A program made the translations under genes and the position numbers. 64,000 nucleotides of DNA from Rhizobiaceae bacterium (lineage in GTDB: Bacteria > Pseudomonadota > Alphaproteobacteria > Rhizobiales > Rhizobiaceae). The notes under the pieces are model-generated. The model made no database searches. It saw nothing but the letters and a program-made list of their open reading frames with translations, and was not told where the DNA came from. The stretch lies in contig JAHBYY010000007.1 in NCBI GenBank assembly GCA_019635715.1, positions 1 through 64,000 of the forward strand, in the 5' to 3' direction. Shown here one piece after another: positions 36,682 to 45,609 of this stretch (positions are counted from its first letter, which is position 1; each line of letters opens with the position of its first letter).

Positions 36682-37647
36682 TTAGATTTCCACCTCTTGC
36701 GCTAGGCCCCGGGCCTTTGCGGCCTCGACCGCCGCGGCCGCGACCGCGAGATCCTGCAGGCCGACGCCCGTTCCGTCGAAAAGCGTAATGTCCTCCGGGG
36801 CCAATCGGCCCTTGGCCAGTCCGGCAATCACCGCGCCGATCGGCGTGATGTCGGCGGCGTCGATCAGGCCCTGAGCGACCGCATGCTGCGCCTCGCCGAT
36901 GGTCACGGACTGCCCGACTTCGTCAGTGAAGACGCGGGCGCGTTTGAGCAGCGCGGCATCCACTTCCTGCTTGCCCTTCGTGTCGGTGCCCATGCAGGCC
37001 AGGTGCGTGCCGGGACGGACAAAATCGGCCATGACGAGCGGAGCGAAGCTCGATGTGATGGTGATGATCACATCCGCCTGCGCCCCGAGTTCGGGCAGCG
37101 TCACCGCCTCGAACGGCAGGCCGAGCCCGGCCGCGGTCTCGGCGAGGCGCGGCAGCATCTCCGGGTGGAGGTTCCAGCCGACGATCCTGTCGAATGTCCT
37201 CACCCGCGCCGCGGCGCGCAACTGGAACGCCGACTGGTGCCCCGCTCCGACCATGCCGAGAACCCGCGCGTCGGGCCGGGCCAGATGCTGGATGGAAACG
37301 GCTGAGGCTGCCGCGGTGCGCAGCGCCGTCAGCAGATTGCCGCCGACGGCGGCCGTGGCGCGGCCGGTATCGGGATCGAACAGGAAGACAGTCGACTGGT
37401 GGTTGGTCAGCCCCTTCGCCATATTGCCCGGCCAATAGCCACCGGACTTCAGTCCGAGCACCAGACCTGCCCGGTCAAATCCGGACTTGAAGCCGTAGAT
37501 CGCGTCGGCATGGTCCAGCCCCTCGCGGATGACCGCGAAGTTGCGTGCCTCGCCGCGCGCCATGGCGGCGAACACGTTCTCGATGGCTGCAAAGACCGCA
37601 GCTTCGGTCAACAGGCCGGCGATCGCCTTTTCCGGTACGACGAGCAT
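36682..37647 (-). CDS. bhcD: BhcD, iminosuccinate reductase (ornithine cyclodeaminase family)
   Basis: The protein of about 321 residues belongs to the ornithine cyclodeaminase/mu-crystallin family, with the NAD-binding VLGMVGAGHQSAFQLRA near residue 130 and the FDGTGVGLQDLAVA end. In the beta-hydroxyaspartate cycle BhcD reduces iminosuccinate to aspartate. Identity rests on its place as fourth gene after bhcA, bhcB and bhcC. The ATG at 37647 gives the family-like start MLVVPEKAIAGLL. A GTG at 37719, close to the bhcC stop, would add 24 residues and remains possible. Confidence 0.88.
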   Translation of the reverse strand: MLVVPEKAIAGLLTEAAVFAAIENVFAAMARGEARNFAVIREGLDHADAIYGFKSGFDRAGLVLGLKSGGYWPGNMAKGLTNHQSTVFLFDPDTGRATAAVGGNLLTALRTAAASAVSIQHLARPDARVLGMVGAGHQSAFQLRAAARVRTFDRIVGWNLHPEMLPRLAETAAGLGLPFEAVTLPELGAQADVIITITSSFAPLVMADFVRPGTHLACMGTDTKGKQEVDAALLKRARVFTDEVGQSVTIGEAQHAVAQGLIDAADITPIGAVIAGLAKGRLAPEDITLFDGTGVGLQDLAVAAAAVEAAKARGLAQEVEI

Positions 37648-37722
37648 GGGACGGAACTCCGATGCGGGAATGCCTGGGTGAGGTTGGGGCCGCGCCGGCG
37701 GTGCGGCCGGCGATGTCACCGG

Positions 37723-38886
37723 TCAATAGGCCTTGCCGCGCGCCGACACGGGCCAGACGGTCTCGACCTTGCCGTCGCGGACGCCCACATACCAATCGTG
37801 GACATTGCAGGTCGGATCGCAGTGACCCGGCACGAGGCGCAGCTTTTCATTCACCTTGAGGGCGCCATCGGGGTCGTCGATGACGCCGTGTTCGTCGCTG
37901 CACTTGACGTATTTCACGTCGTCGCGGCCGTAGACGAACGGCAGTCCGCTATCGACCGATTGGGCCTTCAGGCCAGCGTCGCAGACGGCGCGGTCGGACG
38001 TCGGGTGGCTCATGATGCTGGTCAGGATGAACAGCGCGTTCTCCCATTCGCCCTTGTCGATGCGCTGGCCGCTCGCATCGAGGATGCGGCCATAGTCCGC
38101 GTCCATGAAGGCGTAGGAGCCGCATTGCAGCTCGTTGAAGACGCCCGAGGCGGATTCGAAATAATAGGAGCCCGTCCCACCACCCGAGACGAGTTCCGGC
38201 TCCAGGCCAACGGCCTTGAGGCCGGCGACCGCGTCCTTCACCATGGCGATCGCCACGTCGAGCTTTTCCTTGCGGGCATCGTAGCGGTCGATGTGCTGCA
38301 TTGCGCCCTGATAGGCCTGGAGGCCGGTGAACTTGAGATTTGGCGCGGCGTCGACGGCCTTGGCGATGTCGACCACGGCGGCCGTGGTCGTAACGCCACA
38401 ACGGCCTGCGCCGCAGTCGATCTCGACGAACACCTCCAGCGTCGTGCCATGCTTTTGGGCTGCCGCCGACAGGTCGGCAACATTGGCGAGGTCATCAACG
38501 CATACGATGATCCGCGCGCCGGACTTCGGCAGTCGTGCGAGCCGATCGATCTTTACCGGATCGCGCACCTGATTTGAAACCAGCACGTCCTTGATGCCGC
38601 CGCGCACGAACACTTCGGCCTCGCTGACCTTCTGGCAGCAGACGCCGGCCGCGCCGCCGAGACTTTCCTGCAGCTTCTGGACGTCGACCGATTTGTGCAT
38701 CTTGCCGTGGCTGCGATGGCGCATGCCATGCGCCTTCGCGTAGTCGCCCATCTTCTTGATGTTGCGCTCAAGCGCGTCGAGATCGAGGATCAGGCAGGGT
38801 GTCTGGATGTCCTGTTCCAGCATGCCCGGAACAGCGGGGACGTCGAAGCCGACGTCGAGCTTGTCGAAAGATGTCACTGCGTTCAC
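37723..38886 (-). CDS. bhcC: BhcC, beta-hydroxyaspartate aldolase (D-threonine aldolase family)
   Basis: The 387-residue fold-III PLP enzyme joins glycine and glyoxylate into (2R,3S)-beta-hydroxyaspartate. The PLP lysine is Lys62 in HRSHGKMHKS. The C-terminal metal site is the conserved HCDPTCNVHDW. Length and sequence agree, from memory, with Paracoccus BhcC. The GTG at 38886, preceded by GAGGAG, is chosen over a TTG at 38901 that would overlap the bhcB stop. Order and strand match the known bhcABCD operon. Confidence 0.92.
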   Translation of the reverse strand: MNAVTSFDKLDVGFDVPAVPGMLEQDIQTPCLILDLDALERNIKKMGDYAKAHGMRHRSHGKMHKSVDVQKLQESLGGAAGVCCQKVSEAEVFVRGGIKDVLVSNQVRDPVKIDRLARLPKSGARIIVCVDDLANVADLSAAAQKHGTTLEVFVEIDCGAGRCGVTTTAAVVDIAKAVDAAPNLKFTGLQAYQGAMQHIDRYDARKEKLDVAIAMVKDAVAGLKAVGLEPELVSGGGTGSYYFESASGVFNELQCGSYAFMDADYGRILDASGQRIDKGEWENALFILTSIMSHPTSDRAVCDAGLKAQSVDSGLPFVYGRDDVKYVKCSDEHGVIDDPDGALKVNEKLRLVPGHCDPTCNVHDWYVGVRDGKVETVWPVSARGKAY

Positions 38887-38897
38887 GATTGGACTCC

Positions 38898-39845
38898 TCA
38901 ATTCCAGGGCAGCTTGTCGAGGTCGACATTGCCGCCGGTGACGACGACGCCGACGCGCCTGCCGGCGAAGATGGCGGGGTTTTTCAGGATTGTGGCGAGC
39001 GGCACGGCGCTCGACGGTTCCATGACGATCTTCATACGTTTCCAGATCAGCTTCATCGCATCAATGATCTCCTGTTCCGATGCGGTCAGGATATCGGCGA
39101 CGTGGTTGCTGACGAAGTGCCAGGTCAGTTCCTTCAGCGGCACCTTCAGCCCATCGGCAACCGTATCCGGAGCGTCATCGGCAATGATGTGGCCGGCCTT
39201 GAAGCTGCGACAGGCATCGTCGGCCTGCTCGGGCTCCGCCGCGAAGATCTTGATGCCAGGGGCCAGATTGGACAACGTCAGGCAGGTCCCCGACACCATG
39301 CCGCCGCCGCCGATCGGCGCGACCATGGTGTCCAGATCGTCGACCTGTTCGATCAGTTCGGCCGAACAGGTCGCCTGACCGGCGATGACGCGCGGGTCGT
39401 TGTAGGGATGCACGAACTCGGCGCCGGTTTCGGCGACGACCTCGGCAAACACCGCCTCACGCGACGACGTCGACGGTTCGCACTCGACCACGCGCCCGCC
39501 ATAGCCCTTCACGGCGTCCTTCTTGGCCTGTGGCGCGGTGCGCGGCATGACGACGGTGCAGGGCACGCCACGGCGGCCGGCAGCATAGGAAAGGCAGGTG
39601 CCGTGATTGCCCGACGAGTGCGTCGCGACGCCCTTTTCCGCCTGCTTGTCACTGAGGCCAAACACCGCATTGGAAGCGCCACGCGCCTTGAAGGCGCCCG
39701 CCTTCTGCAGATTCTCGCATTTGAAGAACAGCTCGGCCCCGGCAAGCCCGTTGATGAAGCTCGATGTCAGGACAGGCGTGCGATGAACGTGCGGTGCGAT
39801 CCGCTGGCGTGCCGCAAGCATGTCGTCCAGAGTTGGGATGTACAT
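38898..39845 (-). CDS. bhcB: BhcB, beta-hydroxyaspartate dehydratase (threonine dehydratase family)
   Basis: The 315-residue fold-II PLP enzyme converts beta-hydroxyaspartate to iminosuccinate. The PLP lysine is Lys53 in AGAFKARGASNA, the cofactor phosphate loop is APIGGGGMVSG near 175, and SSGNHG is near 77. Family members resemble serine racemase and L-threonine dehydratase. Without the neighbours the call would be only threonine dehydratase-like; the complete gene set decides it. GAGGCG lies shortly before the ATG, and bhcA ends 15 bases upstream. Confidence 0.9.
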   Translation of the reverse strand: MYIPTLDDMLAARQRIAPHVHRTPVLTSSFINGLAGAELFFKCENLQKAGAFKARGASNAVFGLSDKQAEKGVATHSSGNHGTCLSYAAGRRGVPCTVVMPRTAPQAKKDAVKGYGGRVVECEPSTSSREAVFAEVVAETGAEFVHPYNDPRVIAGQATCSAELIEQVDDLDTMVAPIGGGGMVSGTCLTLSNLAPGIKIFAAEPEQADDACRSFKAGHIIADDAPDTVADGLKVPLKELTWHFVSNHVADILTASEQEIIDAMKLIWKRMKIVMEPSSAVPLATILKNPAIFAGRRVGVVVTGGNVDLDKLPWN

Positions 39846-39860
39846 GATGACGCCTCGTTC

Positions 39861-41051
39861 CTACGCCGCCGCCTTCAGCCGTGCAGCGGTCGTCGACCGA
39901 TAGAACTCCTGTGCGGCGGCGACGCCGGAACCGAGGCGAACCGGCAGGCCGAGATCGGCCATGGCCATCTCGGCGGTGGCAATTCCCGACAGCGCCAGAA
40001 CATCGCTCAGGCAGCCGAGATGGCCGATGCGGAACACCTTGCCCTCAACTTCGCCGAGACCGACGCCAAAGGCGACGTCATAGACTTCAGCCGCATGGGA
40101 GACGAGCTTCGTCGCGTTGAAACCATCCGGCGTGCGGATGGCGCTGACCGTATCGGACTGAACCGACGGGCTTGCAGCACACAATTCCATGCCCCAGGCC
40201 GAAACGGCGGCCCGGATGCCATCGGCGATGCGGCGGTGGCGAGCGAAGACATTCTCCAGGCCTTCGGCCAGCAACAGTTCGGTCGACACCTTCAATCCGT
40301 TCAGCAGGCCGACGGCCGGCGTATAGGGATAGGCATTGTTCTGATAGCTGCGGCCCATGTCGCGAACATCAAAGAAGGTGCGCGGCAGCTTCGCCATATC
40401 GAGCGCCGCCATGGCCCGTGGCGAGAACCCGACGATGGCGAGGCCGGTCGGCAGCATAAAGCCCTTCTGCGATCCGGTGACGGCAATGTCGACGCCCCAT
40501 TCATCCATGCGGAAGTCCATGCAGGCGATCGAACTGACACCGTCGACATAGAGCAGCGCAGGATGGCTGGCCGCGTCGATGGCGCGGCGAACCGCGCCGA
40601 TGTCGGACCGCACGCCGGTGGCGGTCTCATTGTGCGTCGCGAGCACGACCTTGATCCGATGCGCCCTGTCGGCGGCGAGAACTTCCTCGAACCTGTCGGC
40701 GGGGATGCCTTCGCCCCAGGGCGTTTCAACGACGATGACCTCGAGGCCATGGCGCGTGCACATGTCGATCCAGCGATGGCTGAACATGCCGTTGCGTGCT
40801 GCGAGGACCTTGTCGCCCGGCGACAGCGTGTTGGTGATCGCGGTTTCCCAGCCGCCGGTGCCGGTGGACGGAAACACGAAGATCTCCGCGCTCCTGCTTT
40901 TCAGGACGCGCTTCACGCCGCCCAATGCCGGTTGCAGAATCTCGCGGAAGAGCGACGAGCGGTGATCGAGGGTCGGCATGTCGACAGCCCTGCGCAGCGA
41001 CTCCGGCAGGTTGGTCGGTCCAGGTATGAAAACCGGGTTCTGGCAGCGCAT
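39861..41051 (-). CDS. bhcA: BhcA, aspartate-glyoxylate aminotransferase (class V)
   Basis: The 396-residue class V aminotransferase transfers the amino group of aspartate to glyoxylate, giving oxaloacetate and glycine. The PLP lysine is Lys196 in VTGSQKGFMLP. Other family marks are FPSTGTGGWE near 60 and YVDGVSSIACMDF near 168. GGAGGAGAG precedes the ATG at 41051; the longer frame to 41108 runs into the promoter. It heads the operon and is divergent from bhcR. Taken alone it would be called serine-glyoxylate aminotransferase-like. Confidence 0.9.
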   Translation of the reverse strand: MRCQNPVFIPGPTNLPESLRRAVDMPTLDHRSSLFREILQPALGGVKRVLKSRSAEIFVFPSTGTGGWETAITNTLSPGDKVLAARNGMFSHRWIDMCTRHGLEVIVVETPWGEGIPADRFEEVLAADRAHRIKVVLATHNETATGVRSDIGAVRRAIDAASHPALLYVDGVSSIACMDFRMDEWGVDIAVTGSQKGFMLPTGLAIVGFSPRAMAALDMAKLPRTFFDVRDMGRSYQNNAYPYTPAVGLLNGLKVSTELLLAEGLENVFARHRRIADGIRAAVSAWGMELCAASPSVQSDTVSAIRTPDGFNATKLVSHAAEVYDVAFGVGLGEVEGKVFRIGHLGCLSDVLALSGIATAEMAMADLGLPVRLGSGVAAAQEFYRSTTAARLKAAA

Positions 41052-41244
41052 ATCCGCTCTCCTCCTCGAAACTGACGCCAGCCTACTCACCGGCGAAAAG
41101 GGTTGCAATTTTTTTGAAAAAATCTTCCGACCAATAGAAAAATCGCAATTGTCGTATGATTTTCAATGGCGTATGATTTTTCAGCACTCGGAATCCATTG
41201 TTTCGGTTGTCTAGAAACTGTCTCTCCGTTTGCATCGAAAGCGC
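41052..41244. promoter_or_regulatory. bhcA-bhcR divergent control region with repeated CGTATGATTTTCA
   Basis: This AT-rich 193-base region separates bhcA (minus) and bhcR (plus). CGTATGATTTTCA at 41153-41165 is repeated as CGTATGATTTTTCA at 41170-41183, about one and a half helical turns apart. An A/T palindrome (TTTTTTGAAAAAA) begins near 41110. These are the best candidates for BhcR binding sites; binding itself is inferred. Confidence 0.55.
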
Positions 41245-42057
41245 ATGGCCTCAGCACATCGACCGCGCGGTCGCCCACGGAATGCGGCGGGTTCGTCCGC
41301 GAACACCATCCAGGCGCTCGACAGGGCGCTCGATGTGCTGAACCTGCTAGCGTCTGCCGCGGGGCTGACGCTGACCGAGATATGCAACCGCCTGTCGCAG
41401 TCGCCCGCGACGATGCATCGCGTTCTCGCCTCGCTCGAATCCCGGCGCATGGTGGAAATCGATCCGACCACCCAGACCTGGCACATAGGTTCCGGGGCGT
41501 TTGGCGTCGGATCGGCATTTCTTCGGCGGACCAATCTGATCGATCGCGCAAGACCGGTCATGCATCGGATGATGGAGGCGACAGGTGAAACCTGCAATCT
41601 GGGGATCGAGCGGGATGGAGCCGTGGTCTTCATCAGCCAGGTCGAGACGCATCAATCGATCCGGGCTTTCTTCCCGCCCGGGACCCGGTCACACATCCAC
41701 GCATCCGGGATCGGCAAGGCGATATTGGCGAACCTGCGCTCGGACCAGCTCGACCGCATGCTGGCCCGGGTTCAGTTCAAGGTCTTTACGCCGCATACGC
41801 TTGTCGACGCGGGCAGCCTCCGACGCGAACTGGACCTTACCCGCATGCGCGGATTTGCGGTCGATGACCAGGAGCACACATTGGGCATGCGCTGCGTCGC
41901 GGCGGCTATCCGCAACCACCATGGAGAGGCCTTCGCGGGAATATCGGTTTCCGGACCCGTGCAAAGGATGGACGGAGAGCGATTGTCGGCCATCGGCGTC
42001 GAAGTGGCCCGATCGGCCAAGGAGCTTTCCCGCATGCTCGGCGGCGATGCGATCTGA
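41245..42057 (+). CDS. bhcR: BhcR, IclR-family regulator of the beta-hydroxyaspartate cycle
   Basis: The 270-residue protein has a short basic N-terminus with HRPRGRPRN, an IclR winged helix-turn-helix near residues 24-80 (LTEICNRLSQSPATMHRVLASLE) and a C-terminal effector domain with GETCNLGIERD and HASGIGKAILANL. In Paracoccus, BhcR controls bhcABCD and responds to glyoxylate. It is divergent from bhcA exactly as in that operon. ATG 41245 is preferred; a TTG at 41230 would add five residues, and neither start has a strong ribosome binding site. Confidence 0.88.
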   Translation: MASAHRPRGRPRNAAGSSANTIQALDRALDVLNLLASAAGLTLTEICNRLSQSPATMHRVLASLESRRMVEIDPTTQTWHIGSGAFGVGSAFLRRTNLIDRARPVMHRMMEATGETCNLGIERDGAVVFISQVETHQSIRAFFPPGTRSHIHASGIGKAILANLRSDQLDRMLARVQFKVFTPHTLVDAGSLRRELDLTRMRGFAVDDQEHTLGMRCVAAAIRNHHGEAFAGISVSGPVQRMDGERLSAIGVEVARSAKELSRMLGGDAI

Positions 42058-42259
42058 TTGATCCGGCAGCGGCGGCGAGACCGATTCGGAATTCCTCGCC
42101 GGAGGGCGTATTGCCTCGCCGCGCACACTGCCGGCAACCCGACATTTGCGTTAGCTTTCGGGTGAAATGGCACGGCGGTAGCGTCGATGTTCGTGAAGCA
42201 ACTCGGGGATGGACGGCGGCTGATGCTGACGGAGAAGCTCGCCGGTCGAAAGGTCCGCA

Positions 42260-43549
42260 TTACCTGCCGGACGTCCATCGCGACGCTGTCAGCAGAAGGA
42301 CCTCGGTCAGCGATACCAGTGACTCCACACTGACCCATTCGTCGGGCCCGTGGGCATTGCCGCCACTCGGCCCCAGATGAACGGTCGGAGTGTCGAAATA
42401 TCTATTGAAAAGGTATCCGTCGCCGCCGAAATTGGCTCCCGTCGGCTCGATGTCCTGTTGCAGAAGATCGCGACAGGCGCCGAGCACCTCCACAACGCCA
42501 GGATGATCGACGGGCGTATCGGCGCCGAAAAGATACCGGCTCGCGCGCTCCAGATGCAGTTCTCCGCCGTCCCGGGCTACCAACAAATGCTTCAGTGCCT
42601 GATCGAGTTCGGCACGGAGAGCCGCTTCGTCCATGCCCGGCAAAGTTTGTACAAAAAACTCCGCAAAAGCCTCGACCGGAATGCCGATATTGCCCCCTTC
42701 GGAAAGGTCGCCCGCCGCAATCTTGGCCATGACGAGGTCGCGGGGATGCGGTGAATTCCGGTAGAGCCCCTTGGCCGGTCTGGTGGCGTTGATCTCTGTC
42801 TCGTACTCCTGCAGCCGAAGGATGGCGCGCGCAATCAGCACGGCGGGATTGACCGTGCGCTCCCCCGCATAGGCGACGCCGCCCTGGCCTCGCGCCCGCA
42901 GATGAAACACCTGCCCGCCGCGCGTGTGGGGGCATACTTGCATGTTGGTCGGCTCAGGAATGATGCCGAGATCGCCCGTATGGCCGCGCAGCAGGCAGGC
43001 GAGGGTTCCGTTCGCGCCGGCATTCTCCTCGTCCACCACGCTGTGGAGAAGAATCCTTCCTGGGAGCTGGATCCCCTTGCTCGCCAGGATTTTGATGACG
43101 GTCGCGCAGGCTGCCACGCCGCCCTTCATATCGTAACCGCCGCGTCCGTAAAGCCGGTCGCCGTCGACGTGACCGGAGAACGGATCGCCGGTTCGCCACG
43201 GCAGCGGCGCCCGGCCGACCGTATCCATATGGCCGTTGAAAACCAGCGAGCGCCCGTTGCCATGGCCGGGCAACGTGACCACGACGTTCGGACGGTCCTG
43301 GTAGTCACGCCCCGGCCACCACGCCTCGTGTTGCTCGATGCCGGCGACCTGCGTAGGCTCGAACTCATCGATTTCGACGCCGGTGTCCGCGAAGAAGGCC
43401 TTCAAGACCCTCTGCCCCGCCGCTTCGTCGCCATAGGGCGCCCGGTTCTCGGTCGGTGTCCGTACCAGATCAACCGCGAGCGCCAGCAGATCGGATCGAA
43501 ACTCACGGACCAGTTCCCTTGCCTGCGCCGGCTCGATCGGACCAACCAT
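42260..43549 (-). CDS. M20-family metallopeptidase/deacylase (ArgE/DapE type)
   Basis: The 429-residue protein has the two-zinc M20 site: FNGHMDTVG near residue 106 (His, Asp), GRGGYDMKGG near 135 (bridging Asp), DEENAGANG near 168 (catalytic Glu-Glu), PEPTNM near 193 and a late histidine in GGNAHGPDEW near 403. It hydrolyses an amide bond such as an N-acyl amino acid or N-acyl amino sugar. GGAGAGATAG precedes the ATG. It is divergent from the PfkB kinase, sharing a 175-base AT-rich control region, so it may remove an acyl group within pathway C. Confidence 0.87.
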   Translation of the reverse strand: MVGPIEPAQARELVREFRSDLLALAVDLVRTPTENRAPYGDEAAGQRVLKAFFADTGVEIDEFEPTQVAGIEQHEAWWPGRDYQDRPNVVVTLPGHGNGRSLVFNGHMDTVGRAPLPWRTGDPFSGHVDGDRLYGRGGYDMKGGVAACATVIKILASKGIQLPGRILLHSVVDEENAGANGTLACLLRGHTGDLGIIPEPTNMQVCPHTRGGQVFHLRARGQGGVAYAGERTVNPAVLIARAILRLQEYETEINATRPAKGLYRNSPHPRDLVMAKIAAGDLSEGGNIGIPVEAFAEFFVQTLPGMDEAALRAELDQALKHLLVARDGGELHLERASRYLFGADTPVDHPGVVEVLGACRDLLQQDIEPTGANFGGDGYLFNRYFDTPTVHLGPSGGNAHGPDEWVSVESLVSLTEVLLLTASRWTSGR

Positions 43550-43724
43550 CTATCTCTCCTGCTGCGCCTGAGCGAAATGCGATAACAACATCTCATATGT
43601 TTAAAATCAACATTTCTGTTCGCTATCCGGTCGACCAGATGCGATATTTTTATCAGATTGTCTATTTGAATGTTGTAATTCAAGAAAAATAATGTGGAAA
43701 TAACATTTTGGCGGAAATGGAACC
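43550..43724. promoter_or_regulatory. AT-rich divergent promoter region between M20 gene and PfkB kinase
   Basis: This stretch is much richer in A+T than its surroundings and contains ACAACAT near 43580 mirrored by ATGTTGT near 43672, with further AACATTT copies. A regulator site, perhaps for the DeoR protein of the cluster, is plausible but not demonstrated. Confidence 0.4.
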
Positions 43725-44693
43725 GTGACCAGGCAGAAAGACATCGTCGTGGCGGGTAGCCACGTTTACGGCGCCTACATAGGGTGCGCCGACCTTCCGC
43801 AACCCGGTGAAACCGTGGCCGGGCAGGGCTTCGACGGTTGCGTGCTTGATGACGGCGGCAAGGGATCGAATCAGGCGTTCTGCGCGGCTCGGCTCGGTGC
43901 GTCGACGACCTTTCTTGGGGTAGTCGGAAGCGATCCTCAGGGCGCCGCTGCGATGGACGTCCTTCAACGGCAAGGCTGCGATGTGTCGTATGTCGAGCGG
44001 CACACCTCGATACCGACCGGCGTATCGGTGGCCATCGTCGACCGCCGGGGCCTGTCGATGATCGTGACAGACCCTGGTGCCAACCAGGCGCTCGATCCGG
44101 TCCTGATCGACAAGCATAGGGATGTGATCGCGGCGCATCGCTGGTGCCTGCTTCAGTTCGAGACACCGCTACAGACCGTTCTCCATACCAGCCGCGTGAC
44201 ACGGGAGCTAGGCGTGCGGACCCTGTTGACCCCGGGTCCCATGCTCGCGCTGCGGCCGGGCGATCTTGCGAACATCGATGTGCTGATACCGAACGAGACG
44301 GAAGCCGCCGATCTGCTGGCAGTAAGATCGCTGGATGGATCGCCGGTGGATGTGGCGCGCAGCATCGCAAAGAAGTGGCATGTGCCGAACGTGGTCCTGA
44401 CGCGTGGTGCAAGCGGTGTGGCGGCTTGGTGGGACGGGCGAGGATATGAGATACCCGCCTTCAAGGTCGAAGCCCGAAACACCATCGGAGCGGGGGACGG
44501 ATTTTCTGCGGCGCTGGCTACCGCGCTTTCACGGAATGCCGGCATCGCGGAGGCCTTGTCCTTCGCTTCGGCCGTCGCCGCACTCGCCGTGTCGCATGCC
44601 GGTGCGCCGTGGAGTTCGTATCCCGAGCCGGCGGTGGTCCGTGACTTTCTGCAGGAGCGCCGACTGTCCTCGCTCGCACACAAGATTCTGTAG
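43725..44693 (+). CDS. PfkB/ribokinase-family carbohydrate kinase
   Basis: The 322-residue protein has both PfkB signatures. GGKGSNQAFCAARLGA is near residue 47. NTIGAGDGFSAAL is near 250, with the catalytic aspartate in GAGD; the usual leading Asp is replaced by Asn. It phosphorylates a sugar or sugar derivative with ATP. The start is a GTG at 43725. It is transcribed divergently from the M20 gene and convergently with the SDR and importer operon, from which it is separated by a strong hairpin. Its product is the natural substrate for the NagB-like enzyme of the same cluster. Confidence 0.88.
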   Translation: MTRQKDIVVAGSHVYGAYIGCADLPQPGETVAGQGFDGCVLDDGGKGSNQAFCAARLGASTTFLGVVGSDPQGAAAMDVLQRQGCDVSYVERHTSIPTGVSVAIVDRRGLSMIVTDPGANQALDPVLIDKHRDVIAAHRWCLLQFETPLQTVLHTSRVTRELGVRTLLTPGPMLALRPGDLANIDVLIPNETEAADLLAVRSLDGSPVDVARSIAKKWHVPNVVLTRGASGVAAWWDGRGYEIPAFKVEARNTIGAGDGFSAALATALSRNAGIAEALSFASAVAALAVSHAGAPWSSYPEPAVVRDFLQERRLSSLAHKIL

Positions 44694-44702
44694 GCCATGA
44701 TG

Positions 44703-44732
44703 ATCGCCGCGGTGCCGGACCACCGCGGCGAT
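44703..44732. terminator. Bidirectional terminator between PfkB kinase and SDR genes
   Basis: ATCGCCGCGGTG (44703-44714) pairs perfectly with CACCGCGGCGAT (44721-44732) across a 6-base loop, followed by TATTCATTT on the plus strand. It lies between the convergent stops at 44693 and 44741, so it can serve both directions. Confidence 0.8.
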
Positions 44733-44740
44733 TATTCATT

Positions 44741-45571
44741 TCAGACCGCGGACATGATGTCGGCGGTGAACTGCGGCATGCCCGCGGTCAGACCGCCGTC
44801 GACGGTCAGGCTCGTACCGGTGATGAAGGCCGCCTCCTGGCTGGCCAGGAACAAGATGGCGGCGGCGAGATCCTCGGCTTCGCCGACGCGTCCGACCGGA
44901 TACCAACGGCGAAGCGCATCGAGAAGTTTTGGCTCGCGCGTCAGGCGATCGTCCCACCAGGGCGTGCGCACCGAACCAGGAATGATGGTGTTGGCGCGGA
45001 TATTGTGCGGTCCGTATTCGACGGCGAGTTGCCGTGCGAACTGGAGGAGACCCGCTTTGCCGGCGCTGTAGGCCGGCTCGGCCAACGCGACCAGAGCATT
45101 GACGGTGGCGACGCAGACGATGGCCCCGCCGCCGCGCTTGACCATCGAGGGTATGGCGGCCCGCGTCACGAAATAGGCGCCGTTGAGGTTCAACTCGACA
45201 TCCGCGCGCCAGTTTTCCGGTGTTGAGTCCGAGAAGGTCTGGGCACGAGCTGCGCCGGCGTTGTTGATGAGCACCGACAGTGGCCCGAGCTCTTCAACCG
45301 CGCGGTTCACGGCCTTTTCCACACCTTCGGGGTCGGTGATGTCGGCGGCCAGGGCAACGGCGCGCCGGCCCTTTTCCCGGACGGCGCTGGCCACGGTCTC
45401 GGCCGCGGCGCCGTTGCGATCCAGGATTGCTACGTCGCCACCCTCGCGCGCAAACCTCTCCACAACGGCGCGGCCGATACCGCTTCCGCCGCCGGTCACG
45501 AGCCCGACCGCCCCGGTGAAGCGGCCGGTGAAGGTTTTTGCCTCTATGTTCGCAGACACGGACTCAGTCAT
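44741..45571 (-). CDS. SDR-family oxidoreductase of cluster C
   Basis: The 276-residue short-chain dehydrogenase has VTGGGSGIGRAV near residue 24, NNAG near 106 and the catalytic YSAGK near 177, in a long but ordinary SDR fold. AAGGAAA lies 8 bases before the ATG at 45571. It follows the importer permease by 38 bases and ends at the bidirectional hairpin. It probably oxidises the imported sugar before or after phosphorylation by the PfkB kinase; order of steps unknown. Confidence 0.87.
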   Translation of the reverse strand: MTESVSANIEAKTFTGRFTGAVGLVTGGGSGIGRAVVERFAREGGDVAILDRNGAAAETVASAVREKGRRAVALAADITDPEGVEKAVNRAVEELGPLSVLINNAGAARAQTFSDSTPENWRADVELNLNGAYFVTRAAIPSMVKRGGGAIVCVATVNALVALAEPAYSAGKAGLLQFARQLAVEYGPHNIRANTIIPGSVRTPWWDDRLTREPKLLDALRRWYPVGRVGEAEDLAAAILFLASQEAAFITGTSLTVDGGLTAGMPQFTADIMSAV

Positions 45572-45609
45572 GCCAAATTTCCTTTGGGTTGCATGTGTTT
45601 TCGGGGTCG

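Noticed and set aside
37723-39845. Reading these as threonine catabolism genes (D-threonine aldolase and threonine dehydratase)
   Set aside because: The four-gene order with the class V aminotransferase, the cyclodeaminase-family reductase and a divergent IclR gene matches the beta-hydroxyaspartate cycle.
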